Notes: generated from the letters alone by a model not told the origin. A DNA stretch of 23,661 nucleotides from Rhizophagus prolifer (GCA_019425655.1 NQWY01029946.1:1-23661), one strand, 5' to 3'. Shown: positions 1-11,892, numbered from the stretch's first letter. Numbers and translations are program-made.

Positions 1-270
1 GGTTTTCTTTAAGATCTTTCTGGACGCACTACTTTACAACGTTTACATAAAGGCATTGTAAAAAGATTGATAATCGGCACATTATATTATACAAATCTGG
101 CCAATCAGATTTCATGTAACCCGAGTCGCTGTATACTCGTTAGTTTTGAATAAATTATTCACTGTGGCCACGAGAGAAAAATTCGTATTTATTAATTACT
201 CATTTATATAAAAATTTAAGTTTCATTTGTTTTTTTTCGTTCTTATTAGGCCCGGCCAAGTAGATAGTGT

Positions 271-310
271 GTTTAGCCAATGTAGATGGGGGAAGCCTAA
301 TTGGCTAAAC
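271..310. repeat. Perfect 11-bp inverted repeat (hairpin)
   Basis: GTTTAGCCAAT at 271-281 is exactly complementary to ATTGGCTAAAC at 300-310, with an 18-nt G-rich loop. It may be a remnant of a terminal-inverted-repeat element or a transcribed hairpin. No target-site duplication was found. Confidence 0.55.
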
Positions 311-1120
311 TTGAACAAAGATTTTTATCAATCAAAATCGCAAATAGGTGTTGTCCAAGAACCATTTTGAAAACAAATAAGGGGGCCTTGCCTTTAAAGA
401 GAATAATTCGCATTCAAGGTTATCCTAACTAAATCAACCAGCTTTATTAATTTGATAGTATCTGAAGGATCTCTATTTAGGATATTTAGAGGATAGCTAT
501 AAGAGAAATTAGTATACACCTGTTCATATAATTGCATAAAAGCGTAATTAATAAATGCGGGTTATGCTACGGATATTTTCTAAAAATAGCTAATATATAA
601 GCTACCAATATTTTTAAATTCTCGTCTTTTATGTGCTATTTAAAATAGTATCCAAATGCGTACAGCTCCAGCAGCAGCTACTTTCGTTAATGTTTAAGAG
701 AATTCATGAATTTTGAATAAGGTTAAACCACCTTTAAATCATGACTGACTAATGACCATTATAACAAACGCAAGAGTTGTGGTTTTATAAAACGTAAAAT
801 GTGTTGATATGTGATTGTTTTGGTAACTCGTGTTTCCCTAAAATTCTTCGTGATCTTACTGATATTTTATAATTATCAACTAATTCAAATACAGTGCCTT
901 CCTCATCGCATATGTTTTATAGTGGTCGAACTTTGAGTTCAGAAAGAAATGTAAACTTTGAAGCGAAAGCATATGATCTCAAAAAAATACTAAGTAGCAG
1001 TTTTATTGGATTATCACGTCAAATGATTATTTTCTCCTCTCTAATAAATAATCTTGTTTCTGTTTTATAGGTTTCTACGATCTTTCATGATTTTCTATCA
1101 CAACGTACTCTATCCTTTGC

Positions 1121-1261
1121 TTACTTTCTATATCGGTTTCTCCTAACCGTTACAGTACCGTTGCTTTTACCCTCTCTCGTAACAAAAATAACCGTCTTGT
1201 AGTAGTTATCTAGTTTACTTTTAATAACGAGGTATTGATCGATTAACGCAGATTTGTTTGT
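1121..1261 (-). pseudogene. Short coding-like remnant, unknown protein
   Basis: On the minus strand a stop-free stretch of about 45 codons, ending at 1121-1123, has a balanced, protein-like composition rather than the Lys/Asn/Ile/Phe-rich composition of noncoding AT-rich DNA. It includes a run reading VIFVTREGKSNGTVTVRRN. A second coding-like stretch in another frame follows immediately downstream. There is no start codon and no obvious splice partner. I do not recognise the protein. It is best treated as a decayed fragment of a host gene or repeat. The call rests on composition only. Confidence 0.25.
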
Positions 1262-1437
1262 TTAAAATTTTTATTTATTGTAGCTAATTAATCGCAATCT
1301 GTTAATGCTGTTAATAATTATAAGAAGAAATAATTCCAAAATTTGGTACTTTTTTTAAAATCAATTTTAATGCAAGCATTTTAGAAAAAAGATTTTATTC
1401 ATTATTCTAAAACTTTAATAAATGTGGCAAATTTATA

Positions 1438-4400
1438 TTACAAGTTTTTTAAGATTCTATCATAACTAGATGAATCATCATCTAATAAATTCCAAAGTTC
1501 GTCATTTGGAATATATTCCTTTAATCCAGTTAAAATTGAATATAATATAGAATGATGTTTAAAATCCGTTATCGAAAATTCTCTACTTATATCAAAAAGC
1601 CTTAATAACCTTTTTACGATCTATAAAATAAATACATAATAAACGTTTATAAAAATTTTTTTTGAAAAAATATCCAGACTACAATCAAAAACATACCTGT
1701 TTTTGAACAGATTCAATTCCGTTATCTTTTGCTTTAGATAAATTCGTAAATTCTCTTAATATTAAGGGTGATAATCTTCTAATGTTAAAAGCATTTTGCA
1801 TAACATTTTCGAATTTTTCATCCCATAATTCATAAGATTTTAATGTACTTAAACCATTAACCTGATTTAATTCATTTGAATATTCTTCAAAACTTAAATT
1901 TACTAATCCATTTAATACTACATTAGTACCATATTCTAATAATTCACCTCTAATTAATTTGTTCTTTTGTGGTATACTTGCTATGACTATCAAAACATCC
2001 AAGATTCTCATTAACCAATCTAGCTTCACTTTTTTTTCTTTTCTATTAGTTTTATAGATATGGACATGAATAGCATGAAGAATCCACGAAAATGATAAAG
2101 ATGGCGTCATTGCATCAACACTTCGCGAATCTTCTGAAATAATACTAAAGGCATTCAGGCATTCCTCTAGTAATTGTGTAAAATGTTTAGTTGCATCTAT
2201 ACGTCCTAATTCGGACATGATACTTATAGTAAGTGCGTATTTTTCAAGTTCATTATTATTCTTAGGCGGAGAGAGAGAGGCTGAAAAATCATCAATTTTG
2301 CTACAAATTTGTACTGCTAAACGAATAATATATGTCTGTGTTTGGGAAGTTGAAGATGGTATTTCATTATAAACACTTTTTAATAAAGCAAATAAATCTT
2401 GTTGAAGCGATGTTATAGCCCCAGCAGATGGTGCATTGCTCATATTTATTGAAGGTAAATAATCATTTATCGTTATAAGAAAATTGATTTGTAGTTCCTT
2501 TTCAAAAAAAAAACTACGTATATTTTACCAGAATATTTGGATTTCCTAACTTCTCACTATTACCAAATAAACATGTTACTATTTCGTTTATAATATTGAA
2601 TATCCGCGAATTTGGTATAACCACTTTCTTCATAATATTTTCTATACCTCTAAGTTTAACTATTTGATCACCTTTTTTTTTACCTTCAAATCCACAAAGT
2701 TCTAGAATTTTACCAAGTCCTTTACCAACAAGCAGTCTTTTATATTCCATATCATTAGTTTCATCTTCACGTATTAGTATTTCAGGAAAATCATTCAATG
2801 CATATAAAAGAAATTCAACTAAGGAGGTCGAATGTTCGCAATGTCGAATAGCCAATAAAACATTTTGATAATGTAAATTATATTTTTTGAAAAATGGAGT
2901 ATCAAATTTCCTAAGAGGAGGATACCAATTAACTGAAGGTAGTAACGAGTTCACAGTTGAAAAAGATTTAATGATCGTGCTGCCAAATTCAACTGATACT
3001 GGAGATGCAATATTCCCTTCTAAAATGGTAATAACAAATAGGTTAATTAAATTGAAATTTATCAAAAAAGAACGAAAAATAAAAAGAAAATTACGCCGAG
3101 AAATTTCAACAAGTTCATCAAATAGAGCTCTTAAATAACTTGTTGCCGGTAACCTTGAATAATCTTTTGGTTCCGAGATACTTGCTTCTGCAAATTCGTT
3201 TCCTATTTCTGCAATTTTCTCTATAATTTGCATTAAACAAGCTAAAACGACTGTAGCCAATCTTCCACCTTTTACGTCACTCATTATCGTTCCCGAAGTT
3301 ATAGATTGCTGGCCAAGTCCAGCGATATTTTGCAAAACATCTACTCCTTGTATCATCATTTTCAAGAAAGACGAAGAGAGGAAATATGAATTTGTAGTTT
3401 GTGAAAAAGAAACAAATTTTACGCCAAATAAAGATCCTAAAGTTATAATTGCAGCATGACGTTTTGCCACATTAGCGTTTGAAGATGTTAAAATATTAAT
3501 TTGTGAACGCACTTGAGTATCAAATGCAGAAAGATAAGTGGATGATTCTTTTATTGAAAGAACAGATAGTAAAATATGAGAATACACTTGCGAAAAATGG
3601 AAATAATATCCCGCCCATTCATGCTAATCATAAAAAAAAAAAAATTAATTCATTTATTTTTTAAAAAATATGTGGATATAAATTTCAAAATTTTTACCTC
3701 AGTATCTGCAATTTTTATAGCTTTTTCAAAGATATCAATAATCTCTTCATTAAATCCTTTACCTCTGGAAAAACCAACAAACCATGCAGAACCAGCAATT
3801 GTACTTTTAATATTCTCATCAATTTTACCTCCAGTATTTACAAATTCTTTTAAATCTGATAAACATTTTTGATAAATTTGTTCCGCTTTTTCTTCTTCTT
3901 CACGATCAATATTTGATAATCCAAGTAAAACACCAAAAGCAGGATTAATTTGTGGCGTGTTTGTTTGATTGTAAGACAATAATGGTGAAGATAGGAAGTC
4001 GGCAAGAAAAGAGATCGTTTGAGAACAAACATTAGATATCTTTATTGGATATGACGCAAGATGAGACAAAAGAACTCCAAGAGAAAATCCTGCTCCAAAT
4101 AAAGTCCATCCTGACATGGCACTTTATAAAAGACAAATAAATATTTAGACTTTGTTTTAAAAAATCGCACTAAAACATTTTTGAAACTCACCTCTCGTCT
4201 ACTTCACTTAATTTCATAATTAAAGTATCAATAATTTCACTTATTAACTTTTCATCTGTCATAATTAGAGTTGACAAGTGACCTAAAGCCATCATTACAC
4301 TAAACTGAACCTCGTCATTTGTTATATCTTGATTCTGCTTAGAAACTGACGCAGCATCAACAAAAAAGTTGTCTAATAAATGGCGAATAATTATTGTTGC

Positions 4401-7400
4401 ATGATGTTGTACTGATATGACATTAAATGGCTTTAGTGCCAAACATAATCCTAAATACATAAATTTGAAGAAAAATTAGATAAGTAAATGAGGATTGACT
4501 AAGGATTCAACTTGCCTGTAATTGCTAATATAGAATTCTGACAAACAGCAGGAGCTCTTGCATCATTTAGCCGTTTCATTATATCTTCCATTAAAGAGTT
4601 AACAATATTTTCTTCGATATCGTTATCATTTTGCTTATTTGTATTTGGTAAAACTTCTCGTAGACCCATAACACAAAAGTTGTACCATTTAGAAACACAT
4701 CCAACTCTTATTATCCAATGATCTGTTAATGTAACGTCTTGGATTGCATTGGTAAGTAATTTATAAAATCTAGTAGACTTCAAATGTTTAACTTCTTCAT
4801 TTATAGTAGGTCTAAAACACGACAATGAAGCAAAAGCAAATCCAACTCTTAATCCAGGATTTACTATTCCACTCTCCCAATCATTAACAATTTTCGAACC
4901 AATCGAAGTTAGCCTTTGTTTTAATTCTAAGAAATCTTTGTTCTCAGATCCAGAAGAACCAGCACCACCACCGGATAAATTAACACCTTTGAATAAACTG
5001 CGTCTCACATTATCTATGTCATGAGAAATAAGATTACTTAACAAGAGTTTCCATTCCTCGATTCTGGCTATGTCTGGATTTGCATTCGCATTTAAGAGTT
5101 GAACCAACAATGTTTTTGAAGATCTTGGAAAATATTCGGATAAAATTTCTTTTGCTTGAAATTGAGCTATTGCTCTTAATCCATGTTTCAAAATTTGTAC
5201 ATTGGATTGAATTTGGAAACGATCTTGTTCATTTATACTAGAAAAATAATTTGGAAAAATCAACGGACATAAATATTTTGATAATATTTCATGCTTAAAT
5301 TCATTATATACATCATTATCTACAAGAAAATATAAATTTAAAAATTCTTTAGTAAAATAAATTGTTAAACTCATTTTAATAATAAGTAAAATACCTTCTT
5401 CCATTTTAGCCACAAGTTGATAAAATTGACATAACCTGGCAATTAATTGCACATTTAAAATTTTGCTTTTCATTACTGAATCAGCAATATATGACATCAA
5501 AACAGTCCACACTTTAAAGAAAATATAATAAATATTTAATATGCAAGAAAAAACAATACTAATTGAAAATATATTACAAATTCATACTTGCTCGAGTATC
5601 TATGATTTCAGTTTCGATACATAAATTCAAAGATTCAATTATCAAACACAAACTATTCGGATGTAAAACTACAGACTGAAGTAGACTTGATACAAAAGAA
5701 ACTATTTCTTCTGAATAAGTCCTCATTTTAGTCTTGAAAATATCTCTAAAATAATTTTTTTTTTATTTACCTCATTGTAGTTAACGCTGCTATTTCAACT
5801 TCATATGATTTACTTTTCGTATCTTCAACAAATTGAAGCTTTCTATTTCTGACCCAATCGCTCAAAATAAATCTCAATGACCTCCAACATCTTCTTTGCC
5901 TTTTCCAAAGTTTATATAAAACTCTGATCTTTATAGCTTCTAATCTAGTTTCTCCGTTAGTGCTTTTATCTTGAGTAAGGCTCATTGTGAATTTTAAAAC
6001 TTTCGTGGTTATAACTGAGTCTTTAGGAGAAACCAACGAAGGTAAAGAATGATATAAAATATGAAGATGAATCGAAGATGAAAGATCATTTCTTAACATA
6101 AAAAGTAATAATAAGAATATTGGAAACTTTTTTGATTGAGCCAATGAAGTGTTTTCGTCTATTAAAGAAACAATAGCATCTAAAGCCTGAATTCTTATAT
6201 TTTCCTTATCATGAAACAAGTAGGAAATGTGGAAAAGAGGCGTAAAGGGCAATTTTGGATTATCAATTCTAAATATATCGGAAGAAATAGGAAAAAATTT
6301 TAAAAGATTATATGTCTCAGATAATATTTCTACAAGAGCTCCGGTAATAAATGCTGAAGATGACAATTCTGAAATCTATTACAGGTAATTAAAATAACAT
6401 CATTATTAAAAGAACATATTTTTATATATTTGAAAAGATACATGCCTCTTCTAAAGTCTTTTGATTAGAAGTAGAAATTCTTTGAATATTGTGTAATTTC
6501 TGTACATTTAAAAGGATTTCCATAGCAATACTCTTCGTTTCTTGTTGTGTTGAATCAGCTATTACTTGAAACAAAGGCAAAATTACTATATTGATTAATT
6601 CCGGATTTACATCTTTCTTATCTAATTTTGTGTCGATTATTTCTTGCATGATTTCAAGAATAATAGATTGGCTTTCACATGAATTAGTATCTGATAGTAA
6701 AATAATTAATGATGGCCATAACATTACAAAACTTGGTATTGAAATTATATCCGGAAACTTATAATGAAGTTTCAGTATCTTGGAAAGTAAATTCACATAA
6801 TGATTTGCAGATAAATTGGATCTATGTAAATCACATGCTATAGAAAGAATTTGTATACTCAAAGCATTACTAAATTCTTTCAAAAAAAATGGTGAAAAAC
6901 TATTTCTGATATAAGGTGCTTCCATAATATTAATAAGTGATTGCATTAATAAATATATTGTGCTATTTGTAATATCATAATTAATAATATAAGAAAGTGG
7001 AGTTTTTTGAATAATTGAAAGTAAATATTTCAACGTATATTCTCTAAATTCAACAAAATCTTTATCATCAACATTTTGATACACAATTCGAACTAGAAAA
7101 TGTACTAAAGTAGACGTCCAGTATTTTTGCAGCTCAAATTTACCTTGAATTCCATCTAAAATGATGAAATTCAAAAATGGATGAATCATGTTTAAAATGT
7201 TTCGTAAAAATGCGGATTTCTTTTCTGGGGTTTTAGATTTAATAAATTCAAGTCTTGACATATCAAAAATTCTCTCAATTTGTGCAAGTAGAAATAACCA
7301 AGATTCGTTTGTTTTTGTTGAAATAATAAGAATATAAGGATGTGTCATTTCACCACGAATTCTAAACGGACATTTATATTCTAACGAAGAATCAGTTTGA

Positions 7401-7726
7401 GTATCCACTTGATATATCAAAATATTTGTGATTCCTATTATGACATTATCAAGTTGGACCCCTGAGAGAGTTGGCAATGAAACCGTTAACTTATTCAAAG
7501 CGTCACTCCAAGAAATAGCTCCCGATTGTATAAGAGAAATAATATTATTAACGGCATTAGAGGATGTTATTCCAGACTGAGATATAATAAAAGACCAAAA
7601 CTTCCCCAATTGTGAAGGCTCACTTGTACCCTTTGGATGAGCATCAGCTGATCCTGGATTTTCAATTATCGCTTGAATCACTTTATGAACAGATTGAATG
7701 GAGATACACCTATGCTCCAACTCCAT
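1438..7726 (-). CDS. FOCAD: Focadhesin/RST1-like HEAT-repeat protein (DUF3730 family), nine exons
   Basis: Exons: 7726-6442, 6353-5771, 5721-5588, 5511-4516, 4450-4192, 4121-3698, 3623-2518, 2438-1697, 1620-1438. All phases join, giving about 1,903 aa, close to human focadhesin (about 1,800). The protein is all-helical and HEAT-like, with no signal peptide and no clear membrane segment. Recognition rests on the N-terminal third. The HPYI..STKTNESW segment matches the focadhesin HP-x-I...R-x-x-W region. The LYKLWKRQRRCWRSL block matches the DUF3730 LLTSLWEKQDRVYPEL block. The EIIDTRAMWTVL block matches the family's EVIDIRS-W segment. Known roles: human FOCAD stabilises the SKI mRNA-surveillance complex, and Arabidopsis RST1 links the SKI complex to the cytosolic exosome; by inference this protein does the same. 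The intron 4515-4451 begins GC (ACAG|GCAAGT). The exon 1/2 join is ambiguous: canonical GT-AG 6441-6354, or GC-AG 6445-6376 adding six residues. The exon 7/8 donor (TAC|GTAGTT) is weak. Confidence 0.88.
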
Positions 7727-7840
7727 TTAAGTGTAAATTTTTTTAAAAAACTGAATAGGTGAGAACGATAAAATACATATTCTGGACTGCATGCAGTTGA
7801 TCATTGGATCGTCACTACATCGTAACACCAGGATCAATTA

Positions 7841-7848
7841 TTACGTCA
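7841..7848 (-). promoter_or_regulatory. CRE/ATF-like site upstream of the FOCAD-like gene
   Basis: TGACGTAA on the minus strand lies about 115 bp upstream of the FOCAD-like ATG, in the 224-bp spacer that also holds the 3' end of the lipase gene. It matches the bZIP (CREB/ATF) binding consensus. Function is not shown by sequence alone. Confidence 0.3.
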
Positions 7849-7950
7849 TTAATGAAAGAGTCTTGTTTATAATCGAATTACAGAATTTTGGTTTATTATA
7901 TTTAAAATAGAGTTCTTAATAAATAGTATTTTAATAATAACATAATTATC

Positions 7951-10206
7951 CTATTTGAGATTTCCCAATTCATTCGACGATAAAAATAATGATGATGTTT
8001 CTAATGAGCTACCATAGTCACTATTAGGTCCTATATCTGTAACTTTCTCAATTTCTAAGTATTTATCATTGTCATCACTTTTAATACCGTTACTCGTATT
8101 GTCATCTTGAAGTTCATCGATATTATTTCTTCGAGAATGATTATCAATACCAAGATGTCTTTGTCTACGTAACTCTCGTCGAAGTTCTTCACGTCCTTTT
8201 TGAATTGCTCTTTCAATTCTAAGTCGATTCGAAATCATATGCAATTTTGGCCAAGTTACTCGTTGACCAGATGTAATCATTAATTCAAGTCGCTCATGAG
8301 TTGGATCTTTTAAGACATAAAAGAAATCCAGAAAGCTTGAATGAGGCCATATTGTTATATTTCCTTCAAACTTTTGCAACCAAATGGAACTCCAATCCTG
8401 ATCAGCAAATCTTGGTAAAAGTTCAAGGTCACGTATCCATTTGAGCCATTTACTTAGGTCTAATTTCAAAAATTGTTCAATGCTAGCAACCAAAAAACCA
8501 CCTCGCCAACCTTTTCCACGACGATGGGTTACTGGTCTACCAACTGTACCACGAGGAGCATAAAAGAAAAGATGAATATGTGGATTAACTTGGGAGACGA
8601 TGGTGTTCTTAACATTGAAATGCATATGCAAAGGTTGAACTGGAATATCCGTACGAAGAGATCCATCCTTCCATTTGTTACCATAGTTATATGGAACAAT
8701 TGAACCGTCCTTAGATTTTTGCATTAGCACAACAGGATTTAATATACCAGGCACAGCAGCACTAGCGATAACTGATATAAAAAGATCTTTTTAATAAAAT
8801 TTAAAAGTACGGAAAAAAATTCTATAATATTTTACCTGCTGACCAAATAACACAGTCAGGTGCAGTTATATAATTCAAGACTTTTGGAGGAGAATGTGGA
8901 TCGTAGGAAATAACTGAAATATTTAAAATTCTTCCAGTTCTTTCATATGCTTCCATGAAAGTTAAACTTCCTCTAGTAACCCACTGAAGTTTCCGTGCCC
9001 AATCACATGCATCAAATCTAGCACCTGTTTTCCACCATCTTGGTGCCCAAACGGTAATTGGATCAGAACATGCCGTTAGGCGCGTATGTAATTCAGGAGT
9101 CAATACTTGTTCCAACTCCTCATCAGTTCTTACACAAACCAATGCAGCAATCAATCCACCAGCACTGGTTCCAGTAAATACAGTTGGTAAAAGTTTTGCA
9201 TCAAAAAGAGCTTTTACAACACCTAGATGATAATATCCAAAACTAGCACCTCCGCTAAGACAGAGCGCTGTGCGTCCATAATTTTTGTAAGTATTTTTAA
9301 AGAGTTCGAGCTTATCTTTAATTGATAATAATTTAGTGTTTCTTGCAAACTCAAGAGATTCAGTTACTAAAGGGTATTAAAAATAAAGATAATAATATTA
9401 GTTTTATGAGAAAATTGTATTTTTCATGCATTAGATAACGAACCTTCATCAACATATTCTTCGATAACGTTTTTTGTTCCATAATAAGAAAGAGAATATA
9501 ATCGAGTATTTTCTACTCCACCATAATTATTCTTGACACAAACTTGAAGTAAATTTTTCAATTTTTGTAGATTTTCGCTAGTTCCTTCTTGACGTAAAGA
9601 TTTCAGATCTCGATTGACTTTTTTTAATAGGTTATAATCGTAATATCCAAATGGAATTTCCTTTTTCCATTCATCGTATTTAAAATGGGAATCTAATTGT
9701 TTCGCAGCTCCAATCCATTCCTCATAATTGTTGGTATTACGCATTGTTTCTCTTAAGATTCGACTTATCCCTCGCCTTAATTTTAAAAGAAACATTAATT
9801 TTACTTGAAAGATACATGTTAAAATCATTTAATTAAAATTTTACCATTGATAAAAATATTCCCAAAAATTAACGATTTGCCGAATAAAAATGTAAAATAA
9901 CAATTCGAAAATAATAATCGAGAAAATAATAATCTAAAAATAAAAAAATTTTTTATATATAAAATGATGTTACACGACAGTGACCATCATTTTTGATTAA
10001 AAATTTTTACTTACTATCAAAGGATACCTAATGATATGATATGAATAACCTTCAAATTCGTTAGGGATTCGGGTCCTCTTTTTTACTCTTTGACGAATTG
10101 GCATAAAGTCTGTTACTGCAGCAATATGTTCTGTTTGATCTGATTCAGGATCTTCTGAAAGTGCTTTAAAGAAAGATCCAATATGTTCTTCATTTACATA
10201 TTCCAT
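7951..10206 (-). CDS. Patatin-domain triacylglycerol lipase, TGL3/4/5-SDP1 type, five exons
   Basis: Exons: 10206-10015, 9933-9845, 9775-9444, 9366-8836, 8771-7951; introns of 64-81 bp, all GT-AG, phases consistent, about 654 aa. The N-terminus has a DFMPIRQRVKKR block typical of fungal TGL4-like proteins, then a hydrophobic hairpin encoded mostly by the 89-nt exon 2 (ELLFYIFIRQIVNFWEYF), likely for lipid-droplet or ER anchoring. The patatin core shows an oxyanion motif SGGASFG, the nucleophile elbow GTSAGG (Ser about 272) and the catalytic Asp in KDGSLRTDIP (Asp about 417). A basic helical C-terminal stretch ends in an acidic, Ser/Asn-rich tail. Expected role: hydrolysis of storage triacylglycerol on lipid droplets. 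The start is the first in-frame ATG; the frame stays open to 10242, with an AG just there, so an upstream exon is possible. It lies tandem to, and downstream on the same strand of, the unknown gene at 10664-11892. Confidence 0.9.
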
Positions 10207-10663
10207 TTCAAATTCGTTTGGTAGAGTAGAATGTCCTGGCAATTTTCAATTTATATTTTTTTTTTGATGATTATTATCTATCACAAGTTTGTTTAGATCG
10301 AAATAACGATTACGTCATAAGCAAGTTTATTTAACATTTATTAGATAGATCTGGCGCTAATGATATTCAGTCTAGTACAAACGCCAATAGTGATCGTCAG
10401 AATTTGTCGAATTACGACAGATGACGTAGACTCGATATTTATTTACACTTTCACTTTACATTCATGATGTAATGAATAGATTTCTAAATCAAGTTTTTTA
10501 ATTAACCATAGTTGGTAAGAAACTTATTTGTAACATAACCTTGAAAAGATTGCTGAATTGTTTTTCAACTTATACCAATGATGTGATTATTAATGTATTA
10601 AAGTTTAGCTTTGTGAGATAGACAAATAGTACAAATATATGATTGGACAATAGTGATAGAAAA
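10207..10663. promoter_or_regulatory. Spacer/promoter of the patatin lipase with two CRE-like sites
   Basis: The spacer between two tandem minus-strand genes holds no ORF. TTACGTCA occurs at 10310-10317 and TGACGTAG at 10422-10429, both core matches to bZIP CRE/ATF sites, about 110 and 220 bp upstream of the lipase ATG. A poly-A tract at 10257-10265 (minus strand) lies near the start of the first exon. Regulation by a bZIP factor is inference. Confidence 0.35.
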
Positions 10664-11892
10664 TCAAATTTTTTCATGTTTAATTGCAACCCATTTACTA
10701 GATTTCTGCTTAGATAAATCAATGATTTCATTGGCCGGTTTTTTCCTTTTTCCCAAAGTATGAATAACACTTTTACCATCAATTCCAAACTCTTCTTCGT
10801 TTTCAACTTTGATTTTAATGTCATTAATATCAGATTTTGTTTCCCATAAATCTTGTTTTTGAAGTTCGACATTAGAAAGTTCCTGCTTGAGATGGTTTAA
10901 CGATGAATTAGGAGCTAATGGATTATTTAAAGAATTAACTGAATCTTTGGTATATAACATATTTATGTCAAATATTTTATCTTGAGGAGTTTGTACATCA
11001 GAATTCTGATGATCTGTATATTTTTCCACTTTAACAGGACGAAGTTGATCTGGTGGAGTTGAAATGTGATTTTTTAAATGAGAATTTTTTTGATTCGCAT
11101 TTTCATGAGGATACCAATTTAACTTTTGATATGAAAATAGAGATTCGGGAATTATCTCGCTTAGTTTCAACCAGTAAGTAGGTCGATAATGAAGATGTAG
11201 GACGGCTAAGGCTTTTCCATCCGGCTTCCATCCAATATAAGGTTTCGTATGAGTTTGACCCACTAATGAACCAGATTTTTCAACAAAAGCAGTTGTTATA
11301 TTAATTCCATGCATTGGTCCTTTCTTCTCATTTAAAGGAATCTGCTGAAGGGTATAATTGGGTATTTCAGGGGATTTGAGCCCTCTTACAGCTTTGTAAA
11401 AGTAAACAGAAACGCAACCCATTCCACCAAATTTAGAGTGACTTTCAGATAAATTATTTACAGTATTTCTCATATCATTTTCATTGATCCATAAAGTAGG
11501 ATTGAACTTTAATGAATAACTCTTCTTGTTATCCTTATCTGTAAAGGTATCGATTTTCTCGACAGAATTAGAATCTAATAAATGTAAAATATAGTCACTC
11601 ATTCCATCGATAAAAACGACAGCCAATATTGGATTTTGTTGCGTGGCAACAAATGACCAAATCCTGATTGAAAAATGCAATCCAGATTCAGGTACTGATA
11701 CAAACCAATTATGAGTACTATGGAGTATTCATTATTACCTGTAAGTTTTTTTGCTCATATCATAACGAACATATGAAGGATCTGTTGAAACATACTATTT
11801 AAAACCTCTCTACAGTCTTTTACAAGATCACTAAATTCTGAAAGTTGAGTATTATCAACAAGGATATCGAGACCATATTTAAGAAAAAACAT
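10664..11892 (-). CDS. Unknown protein, DUF7918-like N-terminal half, two exons
   Basis: Exon 1 is 11892-11771, exon 2 is 11717-10664. The 53-bp intron starts GTTCGT and has a CTTAC branch-like site; the result is 391 aa. The first ~200 residues are beta-rich. They contain YGLDILVDNTQL.EF, WFVSVPESGLHFSIRI, a GCVSVYFYKA strand and ALAVLHLHYRP. This layout resembles fungal DUF7918-type proteins common in basidiomycetes and Mucoromycota; that match is from memory and only moderate. The C-terminal half is disordered, rich in Asn/Ser/Lys, with a basic GKRKKP cluster that could be a nuclear signal. It also holds several SUMO-type motifs (VKVE, IKVE, IKHE). There is no signal peptide or membrane segment. 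A nuclear role is possible but unproven. The exon 1/2 join is uncertain, because another frame just before exon 2 also looks coding. Confidence 0.65.

Larger units (their letters stand above)
1..1437. other. Intergenic spacer at left edge
   Basis: AT-rich spacer downstream of the minus-strand FOCAD-like gene. No open frame of useful length has coding character, apart from the short remnant at 1121-1261. A perfect 11-bp inverted repeat lies at 271-310. A candidate AATAAA poly(A) signal for the FOCAD-like gene is on the minus strand at about 1394-1399, some 40 nt past its stop codon. I saw no tRNA-like or promoter-like structure I would defend. Confidence 0.6.

Noticed and set aside
2439-2517. 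Separate gene starting at the ATG at 2443 (MSNAPSAGAITSLQQ...)
   Set aside because: A phase-correct GT-AG intron (2517-2439) joins exon 7 to this frame, and the summed length matches focadhesin, so it is treated as exon 8. The donor is weak, so this remains the least certain join.
9776-9844. Reading the lipase frame through as ILTCIFQVKLMFLLKL
   Set aside because: The phase does not connect to the exon before it. The 69-bp intron joins FWEYFYQW to RGISRILRE, which matches the family pattern.
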